DNA from: [Actinomadura] parvosata subsp. kistnae
GTDB lineage: Bacteria > Actinomycetota > Actinomycetes > Streptosporangiales > Streptosporangiaceae
DNA length: 64,000 nucleotides
Assembly (NCBI RefSeq): GCF_900323885.1
Contig: NZ_OOHJ01000018.1
Coordinates: 1,537,001-1,601,000 of the forward strand
Reading direction: 5' to 3'
Numbering within the stretch: the stretch's first letter is position 1; every line of letters begins with the position of its first letter. Below the pieces are notes generated by a model. That model saw only the letters and a program-made list of their open reading frames with translations. It did no database searches and was not told the DNA's origin. The position numbers and the translations under genes were made by a program. Of the stretch, positions 8,528 to 16,211 are shown in pieces.

Positions 8528-9322
8528 TCAGGCCACCTTGGAGGGCGGGGCCGTCCACGAGTTGCAGGAGCCCGGGTCGCCGGTCGAGAAGCCACGCTTG
8601 AGCCAGAAACGCTGGTTGGCCGTCTTGCCGTCCCAGCGCTCGTCGCCCGGCTCGTCGCCCTCGACCAGGGCCACCAGCTCGTTCCAGTCCTTCGACGTGC
8701 GGCCTTCCATCGGCCAGACGCTCTTGATGAAGGCGCCGCCGAAACACGTCGACTGGAGGTTGTAACGGCGGTTCTGCTCGAGCAATTCTGCTCTCTTGCC
8801 ATACGGAATCGCCTGATATGCGGCGTCTATGCCGACCACATTCTGAATGTGGTAGGCGTAGGTCGATGCGGCCACGTAGAAGAGCCAAAGGTCGGACGGG
8901 TCAGAGGTCCAGCTCTTACCGGTCTTGACGGCCAAGGTGCGGGTGTCGGTGCAGTACCACGCTTGAGAATCGTCCTTGTTCGTCTCCATGTCGCACCACT
9001 TCTTCGGAAACTTCGTGACATGCTGCACCTTCACGTCCGTGTACTTCAGACCGGCGTCAGTGAGGTGCTTCTTCCACGTCGTCTCCAGGCACTCGACGAC
9101 CGCGTCGAAGTAGGCGCGCGCCTGCTTGACGTTGCCGCTCGCGACCTCAGGCTCCGCACACGTGGACGTGGGGAGGGCGCCCGCCTTGTAGAGCGGGTTC
9201 GCGATGAGTTTGGGATGTTTCACGGGGTATGTCGCCGCTGCGGCATTCGTCGTGCCGACTAATGGCGCGACCAGGGCACACGCCAGGACGGCTGTCTTCA
9301 ATGATTTCACGAAGCGTGACAA
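8528..9322 (-). CDS. secreted protein related to neutral zinc metallopeptidases, active site lost
   Basis: 264 residues with a Sec signal (cleavage near TTNAAAA). The middle and C-terminus follow the YpfJ-like zinc metallopeptidase layout: four paired Cys, LQSTCFGGAF in place of the usual ELQADCFAG, and WLKRGFSTGDPGSCNSW near the end. The HExxH zinc motif is missing: the matching stretch reads STYAYHIQNV. It is therefore probably a non-catalytic extracellular homologue. The start is uncertain: TTG 9322 or GTG 9310, neither with a clear ribosome binding site. Confidence 0.6.
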   Translation of the reverse strand: MSRFVKSLKTAVLACALVAPLVGTTNAAAATYPVKHPKLIANPLYKAGALPTSTCAEPEVASGNVKQARAYFDAVVECLETTWKKHLTDAGLKYTDVKVQHVTKFPKKWCDMETNKDDSQAWYCTDTRTLAVKTGKSWTSDPSDLWLFYVAASTYAYHIQNVVGIDAAYQAIPYGKRAELLEQNRRYNLQSTCFGGAFIKSVWPMEGRTSKDWNELVALVEGDEPGDERWDGKTANQRFWLKRGFSTGDPGSCNSWTAPPSKVA

Positions 9323-9427
9323 TAGAGGCCAGGCGTAAAGAGGGCTAGATCCAACTATGAAGTAATTGAACCACCACTAAGGGTACTGATCGCAGCGATA
9401 ACCGGATCATCACCCTCAGGGAGCACC

Positions 9428-10750
9428 ATGTACCGGCATGCCGTTGCCGCCGTCACTGCCACCTCCGCCGCCGCCCTGCTCGCGACCGCCGCACCGGCGC
9501 TCGCGGACGACACCAAGAACGAGACCGCCGCCGCCCAGTGCAGCAACCAGGACGTGTTCAGCATCAACGTGTCGCCGCCCGCGCCGCTCGCCGGAAGCGT
9601 CACCGCCGACGACATCAGAGGGCTGATGGACACGATCATCGCCGGCAGCCGGCTCCAGGGGTTCTTCTCCGCCGGGGCCGGGGCGCCTGCCGTTCCGGCG
9701 GTGCCCTACGTTCCGTACGGCCTTCCGTACGGCGTCCCCGCCGCCCCGTACGGCCTGCCCGCTGCTCCTTACGGCCTTCCGGCTGCTCCCGGAGCCGCGC
9801 CCCATGCTTCTTCTGTGGCGCCCCAGGGCACGCCGGCGGGCCAGCCTCTTGACGCGGGGCCGGCCCAGCCGGGCACCGATCCGAACCAGCCCGGCGTCGG
9901 TGGCGTCACCCCGAACCAGCCAGGGGTCGGGGGCACGAACCCCAACCAGCCGGGGGTGAGCGGCGCGAACCCCAACCAGCCAGGGGTGAGCGGCGCGAAC
10001 CCCAACCAGCCAGGGATCGGGGGTGTGAGCCCGAACCAGCCAGGGATCGGGGGCGCGAACCCCAACCAGCCGGGGGTCGGCGGTGCGAACCCGCCAGGAA
10101 CCGGCGGTGTGAGCCCCAACCAGCCCGGAACCGGCGGCGCCAATCCGAACCCGACCCAGCCAGGGATCGGCGGCCCCAGCCCCAGCCTGCCGCCCCTGCC
10201 CAGCCCGAGCGGGTCGTCAGGCCCCAACCCCAGCCAGTTGCCGCCGCGCCCATCGGCTGCCCCCAGTTCCTCGGCGTCCACCGCGCCCGGCGTCGCCCCT
10301 TCGCCGCTGAACGCGGACGGGACGCCGGTCTCGCCCGTCCAGGCCATGTTCGAGGACCTCATCGGACGGGTGCTGGTGTGCTCCCACGCCACGTCCGCCC
10401 CGGGCACGGAGGTGCCGCCCGCACCGGCCATCGACACCGCCGAGATCGCCCGTTACCTCGAATCGCTCATGAACAGCTTCTCGTCCGCCTGCACCTCCAC
10501 CGGCACCGCCTCCACCGGTACGTCCGGCGACGACTCCGTGGACGGGGCTTCGGAGAATGCGTCCGGCGCGAGCGCTGGCGCGTCCCAGAGCTCGGCGTCG
10601 CTGCTGGACGTCATCGGCGTGAACCAGCTCCTGGGCACGATCACCGGCTACTCATCCGCCTGCGGCACCCCGCAGGCCGCAGGCGGCACCTCCACGTCGC
10701 TCCTGGACTCGATCGGCGTGACGAACCTGTTCAAGGCCCTGACCGGCTGA
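9428..10750 (+). CDS. secreted proline/glycine-rich repeat protein
   Basis: 440 residues, not recognised. Signal peptide residues 1-26 (ends APALA). Then a short ordered part (27-85), a PYGLPAA repeat (92-120), ten tandem NPNQPGVGGA-like decapeptides (151-250), a Ser/Pro-rich stretch, and a C-terminal half with two SLLDxIGVxxL motifs (about 390 and 424) and scattered Cys. RBS AGGGAG before ATG 9428. The low-complexity block looks like an extended cell-wall spacer or stalk; there is no LPXTG sorting signal. Divergent from the secreted peptidase-like gene. Confidence 0.75.
   Translation: MYRHAVAAVTATSAAALLATAAPALADDTKNETAAAQCSNQDVFSINVSPPAPLAGSVTADDIRGLMDTIIAGSRLQGFFSAGAGAPAVPAVPYVPYGLPYGVPAAPYGLPAAPYGLPAAPGAAPHASSVAPQGTPAGQPLDAGPAQPGTDPNQPGVGGVTPNQPGVGGTNPNQPGVSGANPNQPGVSGANPNQPGIGGVSPNQPGIGGANPNQPGVGGANPPGTGGVSPNQPGTGGANPNPTQPGIGGPSPSLPPLPSPSGSSGPNPSQLPPRPSAAPSSSASTAPGVAPSPLNADGTPVSPVQAMFEDLIGRVLVCSHATSAPGTEVPPAPAIDTAEIARYLESLMNSFSSACTSTGTASTGTSGDDSVDGASENASGASAGASQSSASLLDVIGVNQLLGTITGYSSACGTPQAAGGTSTSLLDSIGVTNLFKALTG
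9878..10177 (+). repeat. 30-bp in-frame minisatellite
   Basis: About ten tandem units of 30 bp (two with small in-frame length changes: 24 and 36 bp) encode the [NST]PNQPG[VIT][GS]G[AVT] decapeptide. Neighbouring units are nearly identical at DNA level, which points to recent slippage or unequal exchange. Confidence 0.9.
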
Positions 10751-11099
10751 GCCTCACCAGCGGCCCAGCCCCTGACCCCGCAAGGCGCTCACCGGCACGC
10801 CGCCTTGCAACTGGCCGGGGAGAGTGACGGAGGCCGGCGCACAGCGGCGGTAAGCGCGAAGAGCGGCGGACGCTCGCGGTGTGCGGTGGAGAGTCTTGGC
10901 GCAGGTGCTGGCGGCGAGGCGCTGCACGGCACCATCGGGCAGCTTCGTCGGTGGCGGCTGCATGGCACCATCGAGCAACTTTTGTCGGTGGCGGCTGACA
11001 CGCTGGCCCGGTCATCGCATACGTCGCAGCTGCCGTGCCGCCGCAGTCGTCGCGCCTGTCGCGGTCGTCGCAGCCGTCCGTGCCGAAGGGGTCGCCGCT
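10751..11099. other. gene-free spacer with an imperfect duplicated 33-bp segment
   Basis: No supported gene. It contains a tandem pair (10928-10960 and 10964-10997) sharing GGCACCATCG and GTCGGTGGCGGCTG, at a period of about 36 bp. The frame of the downstream gene is open across it from 10881, but the translation is Cys/Arg-rich and unlike a protein, so it is treated as a 5' leader. Confidence 0.5.
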
Positions 11100-12341
11100 G
11101 TGAGCACGTCCGTACGGGCCGATGTCCACGTGAGTTACCACCAGCTCCTCGTTTACGAGCAGGGCGACGCGACCGCGCCCTCCGACGTGCCCAACGGGCT
11201 CGCCGCGTCGGTGCCCGGCGCCGCCGTCATCCTGACCGGCATCCACACCGGCGTCGTGGACGTCACCGTACGGATCACCGACGCCCCGCCCACCGGCTCC
11301 GGCGAGGGGTGGGAGGAGGTGGAGGACGTCGAGCTGATCAGCTTCACGGGCGAGATGCGCCTCGCCGGCCTGGGCATGGGCCTGGCCGACGAGCTGCCCG
11401 TCCTCACGGCGCACGGCCCCGGCCGGTACGGGATGCGGGTGCACGCCCGTGGCAGGGGCATCGACCGTGACGGCGTGGCGAAGGTGCCGTTCGAGTTCTA
11501 CCAGGTGACCGTGTGGCCGATCGAAGTCGGGCCGCAGGCGCGTGCCCGGCTCGGGGTCGGCGTCGCGGAGGAGCTGGGCCTGCCCGACAAGTCCCGCGCG
11601 ATCCGCGAGTGGGCCAGGCAGCACGCCCAACCACAGCACGAGCCCGGCCGCCTCGTGAGAACAGAACAGCAGCACAAGCCCGACCGTCCCGCCAGGACGG
11701 AGCCGCCGCAGCACGAGCCCGACCGCCCGGCCGAAACGGAGCCACAATGCGAGCCCGGCCTCCCCGCGAGAGCGGAGCAGCAGCACGAGCCCGGCCTCCC
11801 TGCGAGAGCGGAGTCGTCGCATGAGGTTGGTCGGCTCGTCAGGGTGGAGCCACAGCATGAGCCCGGTCGGCTTGTGCGGGTGGAGCAGCGTCTGACGGTG
11901 CCTCCGCCGCTGCGTGCCGTCGCCATGGCCGACGAGCACCGCTTACGCGTGGTCAATCCCTACCAGGACACCGCGCCGGCGCCGGAGCTGCCTGCCGGAC
12001 TGGTCGCCGCCGCCCCCGACTCGCTGGTCATTCGTACGCTGAAACGCAGGGGCAGGGTCGGCGTGCACGTCAACTGGCAGCCGGCGGCCCCTCGCATGCA
12101 GGCGCAGGGCTGGGAGGAGAGCGAGGAGATCGAGTTCGTCACGACGACGGGCGTCATGCACCTCACGACCCTCATCACCGACGACGACCAGCGGCCGAAC
12201 CTGACCTATCAGGGCGCTGGCCGTTACGGTCTGGGCGTCTACGGGCGTGCCCGTGACCGGGAGCGGCTGTCGAACCGGCCTGGCGAGTCCTACCTGCTGG
12301 TGGTGTGGCCGATCGAGCTGGGTGCGCGAGGCGGCGGATAA
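11100..12341 (+). CDS. protein of two paralogous domains joined by an 11-residue repeat linker
   Basis: 413 residues, not recognised. Domain A (about 5-145) and domain B (about 280-410) are clearly homologous: both have GWEE.E..E followed by a G.M.L strand, GPGRYG or GAGRYG, an R.R..R segment and a VWPIE end. Between them lie about seven copies of an 11-residue unit with consensus QHEPGRLVRTE. GTG 11100 is chosen because a GGGG run precedes it and domain A begins at once; the frame upstream is junk. No signal peptide. The duplication and the charged flexible linker suggest a bivalent binding protein. The next gene encodes a small membrane protein. Confidence 0.7.
   Translation: MSTSVRADVHVSYHQLLVYEQGDATAPSDVPNGLAASVPGAAVILTGIHTGVVDVTVRITDAPPTGSGEGWEEVEDVELISFTGEMRLAGLGMGLADELPVLTAHGPGRYGMRVHARGRGIDRDGVAKVPFEFYQVTVWPIEVGPQARARLGVGVAEELGLPDKSRAIREWARQHAQPQHEPGRLVRTEQQHKPDRPARTEPPQHEPDRPAETEPQCEPGLPARAEQQHEPGLPARAESSHEVGRLVRVEPQHEPGRLVRVEQRLTVPPPLRAVAMADEHRLRVVNPYQDTAPAPELPAGLVAAAPDSLVIRTLKRRGRVGVHVNWQPAAPRMQAQGWEESEEIEFVTTTGVMHLTTLITDDDQRPNLTYQGAGRYGLGVYGRARDRERLSNRPGESYLLVVWPIELGARGGG
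11634..11887 (+). repeat. 33-bp in-frame minisatellite (linker)
   Basis: Seven to eight tandem units of 33 bp, starting with CAGCACGAGCCCGGCC, encode the repeat linker of the two-domain protein. Units vary at single bases, mostly conservative (Gly/Asp, Leu/Pro, Arg), and one partial unit is present. Confidence 0.85.
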
Positions 12342-12370
12342 CCCGGCGTGCTCAGGGGAAGGCCGATCGT

Positions 12371-12559
12371 GTGAACGGGAAGCTGTCCACGTTATGGCTG
12401 ATCCTGCTGGGCGGAGGCTGCGCCGTCGGGCTGGCGCTCGTCACCGCCTCAGGCCTGTCGGGCCCGCCTGCCATCGGACTCATGGTCGTGCTCGCACTCG
12501 GTGTTCTGGTCTCCTTCGCCGCCCTCGTCAGCAAGGCCGCCCGCCGCCCCGACCGCTGA
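12371..12559 (+). CDS. small two-helix membrane protein
   Basis: 62 residues from GTG 12371 (GGGGAAGG upstream): two hydrophobic helices (about 7-27 and 33-54) with a short Gly/Pro loop and a basic tail KAARRPDR. Not recognised. It follows the two-domain repeat protein by 29 bp on the same strand and may be its membrane partner. A longer frame from 12305 would add a basic leader without a ribosome binding site. Confidence 0.55.
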   Translation: MNGKLSTLWLILLGGGCAVGLALVTASGLSGPPAIGLMVVLALGVLVSFAALVSKAARRPDR

Positions 12560-12762
12560 GATCTCGGGTGCCGGCGCCCCTGCCTTTCGTTGCCGTCGTC
12601 GGCGTGCCAGAAGGCGGCGTACTGACTGAGGGCCGGGCTTGTGCGGGCGAGGAGGAGCAGGACGATGGCGTGGTGCGGCTCGCGCATGTCCAGCAGTTCG
12701 CCAGGAGGAGCAGGAGGCTCAGGCGGTGCGGCTCGCGCGTGTCCGGCGTTTCGCCCCGAGGG

Positions 12763-13155
12763 TCAGGTGGTGGTGGGACGGCGGGCGTCCACCTCGATCT
12801 CGATCTTCATGCGTGGGTCCGACAGGCCGCACATGAGCATCGTGGCGGCCGGTCGTACCTCGCCGAAGCACTCGCGCAGCACCGGCCAACAGGGCTCGAA
12901 GTCGGCGCGGTCGGGCAGGAGGTAGCGTACGCGGACGACGTCGCCGAAGCCGCAGCCGGCCTCCTCCAGGGCCTGGCCGATGTTGCGCAGGCACTGCCTG
13001 GCCTGCTCCACCACGTCGTCGGAGATGGTCATCGTCGAATAGTCGAACCCGGTGGTGCCCGAGACGTGCACCCGGTCGCCGTCCACCACGGCCCTGGCAT
13101 ATCCGATCTGCTCCTCGAACGTGGAACCGCTGAGGATCGCGCGTCGCTCCGTCAT
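12763..13155 (-). CDS. RidA (YjgF/YER057c)-family protein
   Basis: 130 residues with the family core: VHVSGTTGFD, QARQCLRNIGQALEEAG, and the C-terminal PRMKIEIEVDA. RidA proper deaminates reactive enamines and imines and uses an Arg in the segment PARS; here that segment reads PAATML, so the catalytic Arg is replaced by Ala and imine deaminase activity is doubtful. It likely belongs to one of the non-archetypal Rid groups. Divergent from a LysR regulator 73 bp away, which probably controls it. Confidence 0.85.
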   Translation of the reverse strand: MTERRAILSGSTFEEQIGYARAVVDGDRVHVSGTTGFDYSTMTISDDVVEQARQCLRNIGQALEEAGCGFGDVVRVRYLLPDRADFEPCWPVLRECFGEVRPAATMLMCGLSDPRMKIEIEVDARRPTTT

Positions 13156-13214
13156 GCGCGGAACCGTACCGCCACCAGGGACGATACGTCCAAGACGGTT
13201 CCAGGGATCGGCTG

Positions 13215-13230
13215 ATATCTCTAGAGGTAT
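13215..13230. promoter_or_regulatory. near-perfect dyad at the LysR start
   Basis: ATATCTCTAGAGGTAT is a 14/16 palindrome that overlaps the first two bases of the LysR ATG. Position in the RidA/LysR divergent spacer suggests an autoregulatory site. Confidence 0.4.
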
Positions 13231-14131
13231 GGACCGATCGGAGTTGCCGCCGCTGGTGCAGTTGCACGCCTTCGTCGTGCTCGCCGAGGAGCTGCACTTC
13301 GGTCACGCCGCCGATCGGCTGGGGATCGCGCAGCCGCCGCTGAGCCAGCAGATCCGGCGGCTGGAGGGCAGGGTCGGGCACGCGTTGTTCGACCGTACGC
13401 CAGGGCGGGTGGCGCTCACGGCGGCCGGCCGTGAGCTGCTGCCGGCCGCGCGCCGGGCTCTGGCCGAGCTGGAGGGCGGTCTGGCGGCGGCGCGGGACGT
13501 GGGCAGCGGGCGGGCGGGACGGATCCGGCTCGGGTTCGCGGCCTCGCTGGCGCTGACCATCCTGCCGGAGCTGCTGCGCACCTACCGGGAGCGCTTTCCG
13601 CGCGTGCAGATCGAGGTCCACGAGATGACGACGGCGCCGCAGCTCGCCGCCCTGCGCGAGCGGCGCATCGACGTCGGGCTGCTGCGGGAGCCGCCGGATG
13701 AGGAGCCGGGGCTGGGGTTCGCGACCGTGCTACGCGAGCCGTTCGTGGCGGTGCTGCCGGCCGCCCACCCGCTCGTGGCCGGCAGTACGGCCGGGCGGGT
13801 GGTCGAGGTGGCGCGGTTGGCTGGGTTGCCGTTCGTGTTGCTGCCGCGCGAGCACGGGCCCGGACTGTACGACCGGATCGTGGCGGTGTGCCAGGAAGCC
13901 GGGTTCACGCCTGAGGTGGTGCAGCACGCGGTGGAGTGGCAGACCGTGTGTGCGCTGGTCGGGGCCGGGTTCGGGGTGTCGCTGGCGCCGGCCAGCATCC
14001 GGCGGATCCGGCTCAAGGGGGTGGCCTTTCGCCGGGTCACGCCGGGCGACGCGCGGACGAGCGTGGCGGCGGCCTGGCGGGTGAACGACTCCGATCCGCT
14101 CGTCGCCGGACTGCTGGAAGCGATGCTCTGA
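13229..14131 (+). CDS. LysR-family transcriptional regulator
   Basis: 300 residues. N-terminal winged helix (LVQLHAFVVLAEELHFGHAA, PPLSQQIRRLEGRVG) followed by a periplasmic-binding-type effector domain from about residue 90. The ATG at 13229 fits the family start; the open frame from 13052 is antisense to the RidA gene. Divergent partner is the RidA-like gene, the probable target. Downstream is a minisatellite and no further gene on this strand. Confidence 0.88.
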   Translation: MDRSELPPLVQLHAFVVLAEELHFGHAADRLGIAQPPLSQQIRRLEGRVGHALFDRTPGRVALTAAGRELLPAARRALAELEGGLAAARDVGSGRAGRIRLGFAASLALTILPELLRTYRERFPRVQIEVHEMTTAPQLAALRERRIDVGLLREPPDEEPGLGFATVLREPFVAVLPAAHPLVAGSTAGRVVEVARLAGLPFVLLPREHGPGLYDRIVAVCQEAGFTPEVVQHAVEWQTVCALVGAGFGVSLAPASIRRIRLKGVAFRRVTPGDARTSVAAAWRVNDSDPLVAGLLEAML

Positions 14132-14165
14132 CAGGCACCGCAAGGGCCGGACCGATGCCCTGGCT

Positions 14166-14400
14166 GCCGGTCGGGGCGGCGGGCGAGGGTCACTCGGTGG
14201 CCCCGGTCGGGGCGAGGGTCACTCGGTGGCCCCGGTCGGGGCGAGGGCCGCTCGGTGGCCGATCGGGGCAAGGGCGGCTCGGGAAGGCCCTGGTCTGGGC
14301 GAGGGCCGCTCGGGAGGTGGGCCAGGGGGCGGCGAGGGGCGCTCGGTGGGTCGGCCGGGGCGGGGATCGGCGGGCGCTCCGGTGGGTGGGCCGGGAGGGT
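14166..14400. repeat. degenerate GC-rich minisatellite
   Basis: Units of about 27-30 bp with the consensus GGTCGGGGCGAGGGTCACT followed by CGGTGGCCCC. The first two copies are nearly identical and later ones decay toward 14400. It fills the convergent spacer between the LysR gene and the small minus-strand gene. No open frame here looks like a protein. Confidence 0.75.
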
Positions 14401-14402
14401 GT

Positions 14403-14675
14403 TCAGCGTGGGAGGAGCACGCTGGCCTGGTTGCTGCCCGGCACCACTCCCGCCTGCCGGTGGGCCTCCTGGAGGGCGTCGGAGGCGAAGTGCTGGCGCA
14501 TCGCCTGTGCGTCCGAGCAGGCGAACAGCACGACCGCCTCGTCGGGCTGCTGCGCGTCGACGCTGACGAGGACGGTGCGCATGCCGGCCGCTTCCCGCAC
14601 GTCCGCCATGCCGTCGAACGCCTTCCGCCAGGTGTCGTAGTCGGTGAACCGCTGTCTGATGAGCAGGTACTCCAT
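14403..14675 (-). CDS. small ABM-like (dimeric alpha/beta barrel) protein
   Basis: 90 residues starting MEYLLIRQRFTDYDTWRKAFD. The pattern of a first strand, Tyr/Trp helix, VLVSVD strand, VVLFACSD strand and a final helix is that of dimeric ferredoxin-like barrels related to antibiotic biosynthesis monooxygenases and muconolactone isomerase-like proteins. Substrate unknown. Two matching operator-like dyads lie just upstream (14700-14744). Confidence 0.6.
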   Translation of the reverse strand: MEYLLIRQRFTDYDTWRKAFDGMADVREAAGMRTVLVSVDAQQPDEAVVLFACSDAQAMRQHFASDALQEAHRQAGVVPGSNQASVLLPR

Positions 14676-14699
14676 GATCGGGGCCTCCGGGAGAGCAAT

Positions 14700-14744
14700 A
14701 ACTCAACGGTGTGGAGTTTCAGTATAACTCTACAGTGTTGAGTT
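14700..14744. promoter_or_regulatory. twin operator, AACTC-N9-GAGTT repeated
   Basis: Two 19-bp sites, 14700-14718 and 14726-14744, each AACTC-N9-GAGTT, centres 26 bp apart, upstream of the small ABM-like gene. The second also contains ACAGTGTTGAGTT, a form common in TetR-type operators. No TetR gene is adjacent. Confidence 0.6.
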
Positions 14745-14802
14745 AGGAGGCCGGGATGGAGCCCCAGGGTCGCCCCTGGGGCTCCGGTGACCGGCAGACG
14801 GG

Positions 14803-16020
14803 TCAGGGACGGGGCCCCAGGACCACGGGCAGCTCCATCGGGCCCTCCGTGATGAGCGAAGGCGTGTACGTGATCGCGTCCGCGTCGATCGCCGGCCGCA
14901 GCCCCGGGTAGCGGCCGAACAGGGACGACAGGGCGATCCGCATCTCCAGCCTGGCCAGGGGTGCGCCGAGGCAGAAGTGGGGGCCGCGGCCGAAGCCGAC
15001 GTGGGCGTCCGGCTCGCGGGAGGCGTCGAAGCGTTCGGCGCCGGCGCCGTACCTGGCCGGGTCGGTGCCGGCCCCGTGGAGGGCGACGGAGATCGGCTCG
15101 CCGGCCCGGATCTTCGTGCCGCAGATCTGCACGTCCTGGAGCGGGTAGCGGAACAGCACGTTGAGGACGGAGTTGCGGCTGCGCAGCGCCTCCTCCACCA
15201 CTGCGGCCCAGGCGTCGCGATCATCGGCGGCGGGAATCTGAGCGGGGTCGGCGCACAGGGCGACGACGGTGTTGGCGATGAGGTGGACGGTGGTCTCGTG
15301 ACCCGCGATGAGCACGAGCCACAGGATCCACAACATCTCGTTGTCGGAGAGCCGGTCGCCGTCGTCCTCCTGCGCCTGGATGAGGCCGCTGGTGAGGTCG
15401 TCGCCGGGCTCGGCGCGCTTGCGTTCGACGAAGGCGCCCAGGTAGGCCAGCATCTGGCCGCCGGCCGCCGCGGCCTCCTCGGGGGTGGCGGTGTGGAAGA
15501 GCATCGTGTTCGTCCACTCGCGGATCTGGTAGCGCTCCTCCTCGGGCACGCCGAACAGCTCGCAGATCACGGCGATGGGCAGCGGCTCGCTGAAGTGCCG
15601 TACGAGGTCGACCGGCTCGCCCTCGCCGGCCAGTCGGTCGAGCAGCCCGTCGGTGAGCTCCTGGATGCGCGGCTCCATGGACGCCACCCGCGCGGGGGTG
15701 AAGGCGCGGTTGATGAGGCCGCGCAGCCGGCGGTGGTCGGCGCCGTCCTTGGTGAGCAGGTGGTCGCCCTGGATGAGCTGGCGGATCGGCCAGTCGGGCG
15801 GGATGGTGCCGTCGTGCAGGGCGGGGAAGTTGAGTGGGCTCTTGCTGAAGAGGGTGCCGTCGTTGAGCAGGACCTCGCTGACGCTGTCGTACGAGGTCAC
15901 CATCCAAGCGTTGACCTTGCCCGGCAGTTCGATGGGGACCACGGGGCCACCGTGGTCTCTGAACCGGCGGATCGTCTGTGACGTGCGCTCACCGGGGACG
16001 GGGATCTGCTGGGGTTCCAT
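14803..16020 (-). CDS. cytochrome P450
   Basis: 405 residues, soluble bacterial class I P450. Oxygen-activation motif AGHETT in helix I (about 240), ExxR as EALR (about 278), and heme-binding FGRGPHFCLGAP with the axial Cys near 350. Uses ferredoxin partners not seen here. Start taken at ATG 16020 (MEPQQIPVPG); an in-frame ATG at 16095 would add 25 residues. Substrate unknown; the style is that of CYP105/CYP107-like tailoring or xenobiotic enzymes. Divergent from an MFS transporter. Confidence 0.88.
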   Translation of the reverse strand: MEPQQIPVPGERTSQTIRRFRDHGGPVVPIELPGKVNAWMVTSYDSVSEVLLNDGTLFSKSPLNFPALHDGTIPPDWPIRQLIQGDHLLTKDGADHRRLRGLINRAFTPARVASMEPRIQELTDGLLDRLAGEGEPVDLVRHFSEPLPIAVICELFGVPEEERYQIREWTNTMLFHTATPEEAAAAGGQMLAYLGAFVERKRAEPGDDLTSGLIQAQEDDGDRLSDNEMLWILWLVLIAGHETTVHLIANTVVALCADPAQIPAADDRDAWAAVVEEALRSRNSVLNVLFRYPLQDVQICGTKIRAGEPISVALHGAGTDPARYGAGAERFDASREPDAHVGFGRGPHFCLGAPLARLEMRIALSSLFGRYPGLRPAIDADAITYTPSLITEGPMELPVVLGPRP

Positions 16021-16182
16021 GCGCAGTCTTTCGTGTCGGAGGGACTTCAACTGTCCGCTCAACCACGGGCCTGGGCCATACCGCTGCGTGGTCATGTCAC
16101 CACGCAGTGCACGACACCTGCCGCCCCGGTTACCTTCTGCTATGGGTTGACTTCATCCAGTCCCACCCGCACCGGCCGTCGG

Positions 16183-16206
16183 CATCTTCCACCTTGTAAG
16201 AAGATG
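16183..16206. promoter_or_regulatory. 7-bp inverted repeat before the MFS start
   Basis: CATCTTC (16183-16189) and GAAGATG (16200-16206) flank a 10-bp spacer directly before the ATG at 16212. Such a dyad could be an operator or could occlude the ribosome binding site. Confidence 0.35.
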
Positions 16207-16211
16207 TCCCG

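Noticed and set aside
9878..10177. possible CRISPR array
   Set aside because: Units are contiguous without unique spacers and encode a protein repeat; the same holds for the arrays at 14166 and 52351.
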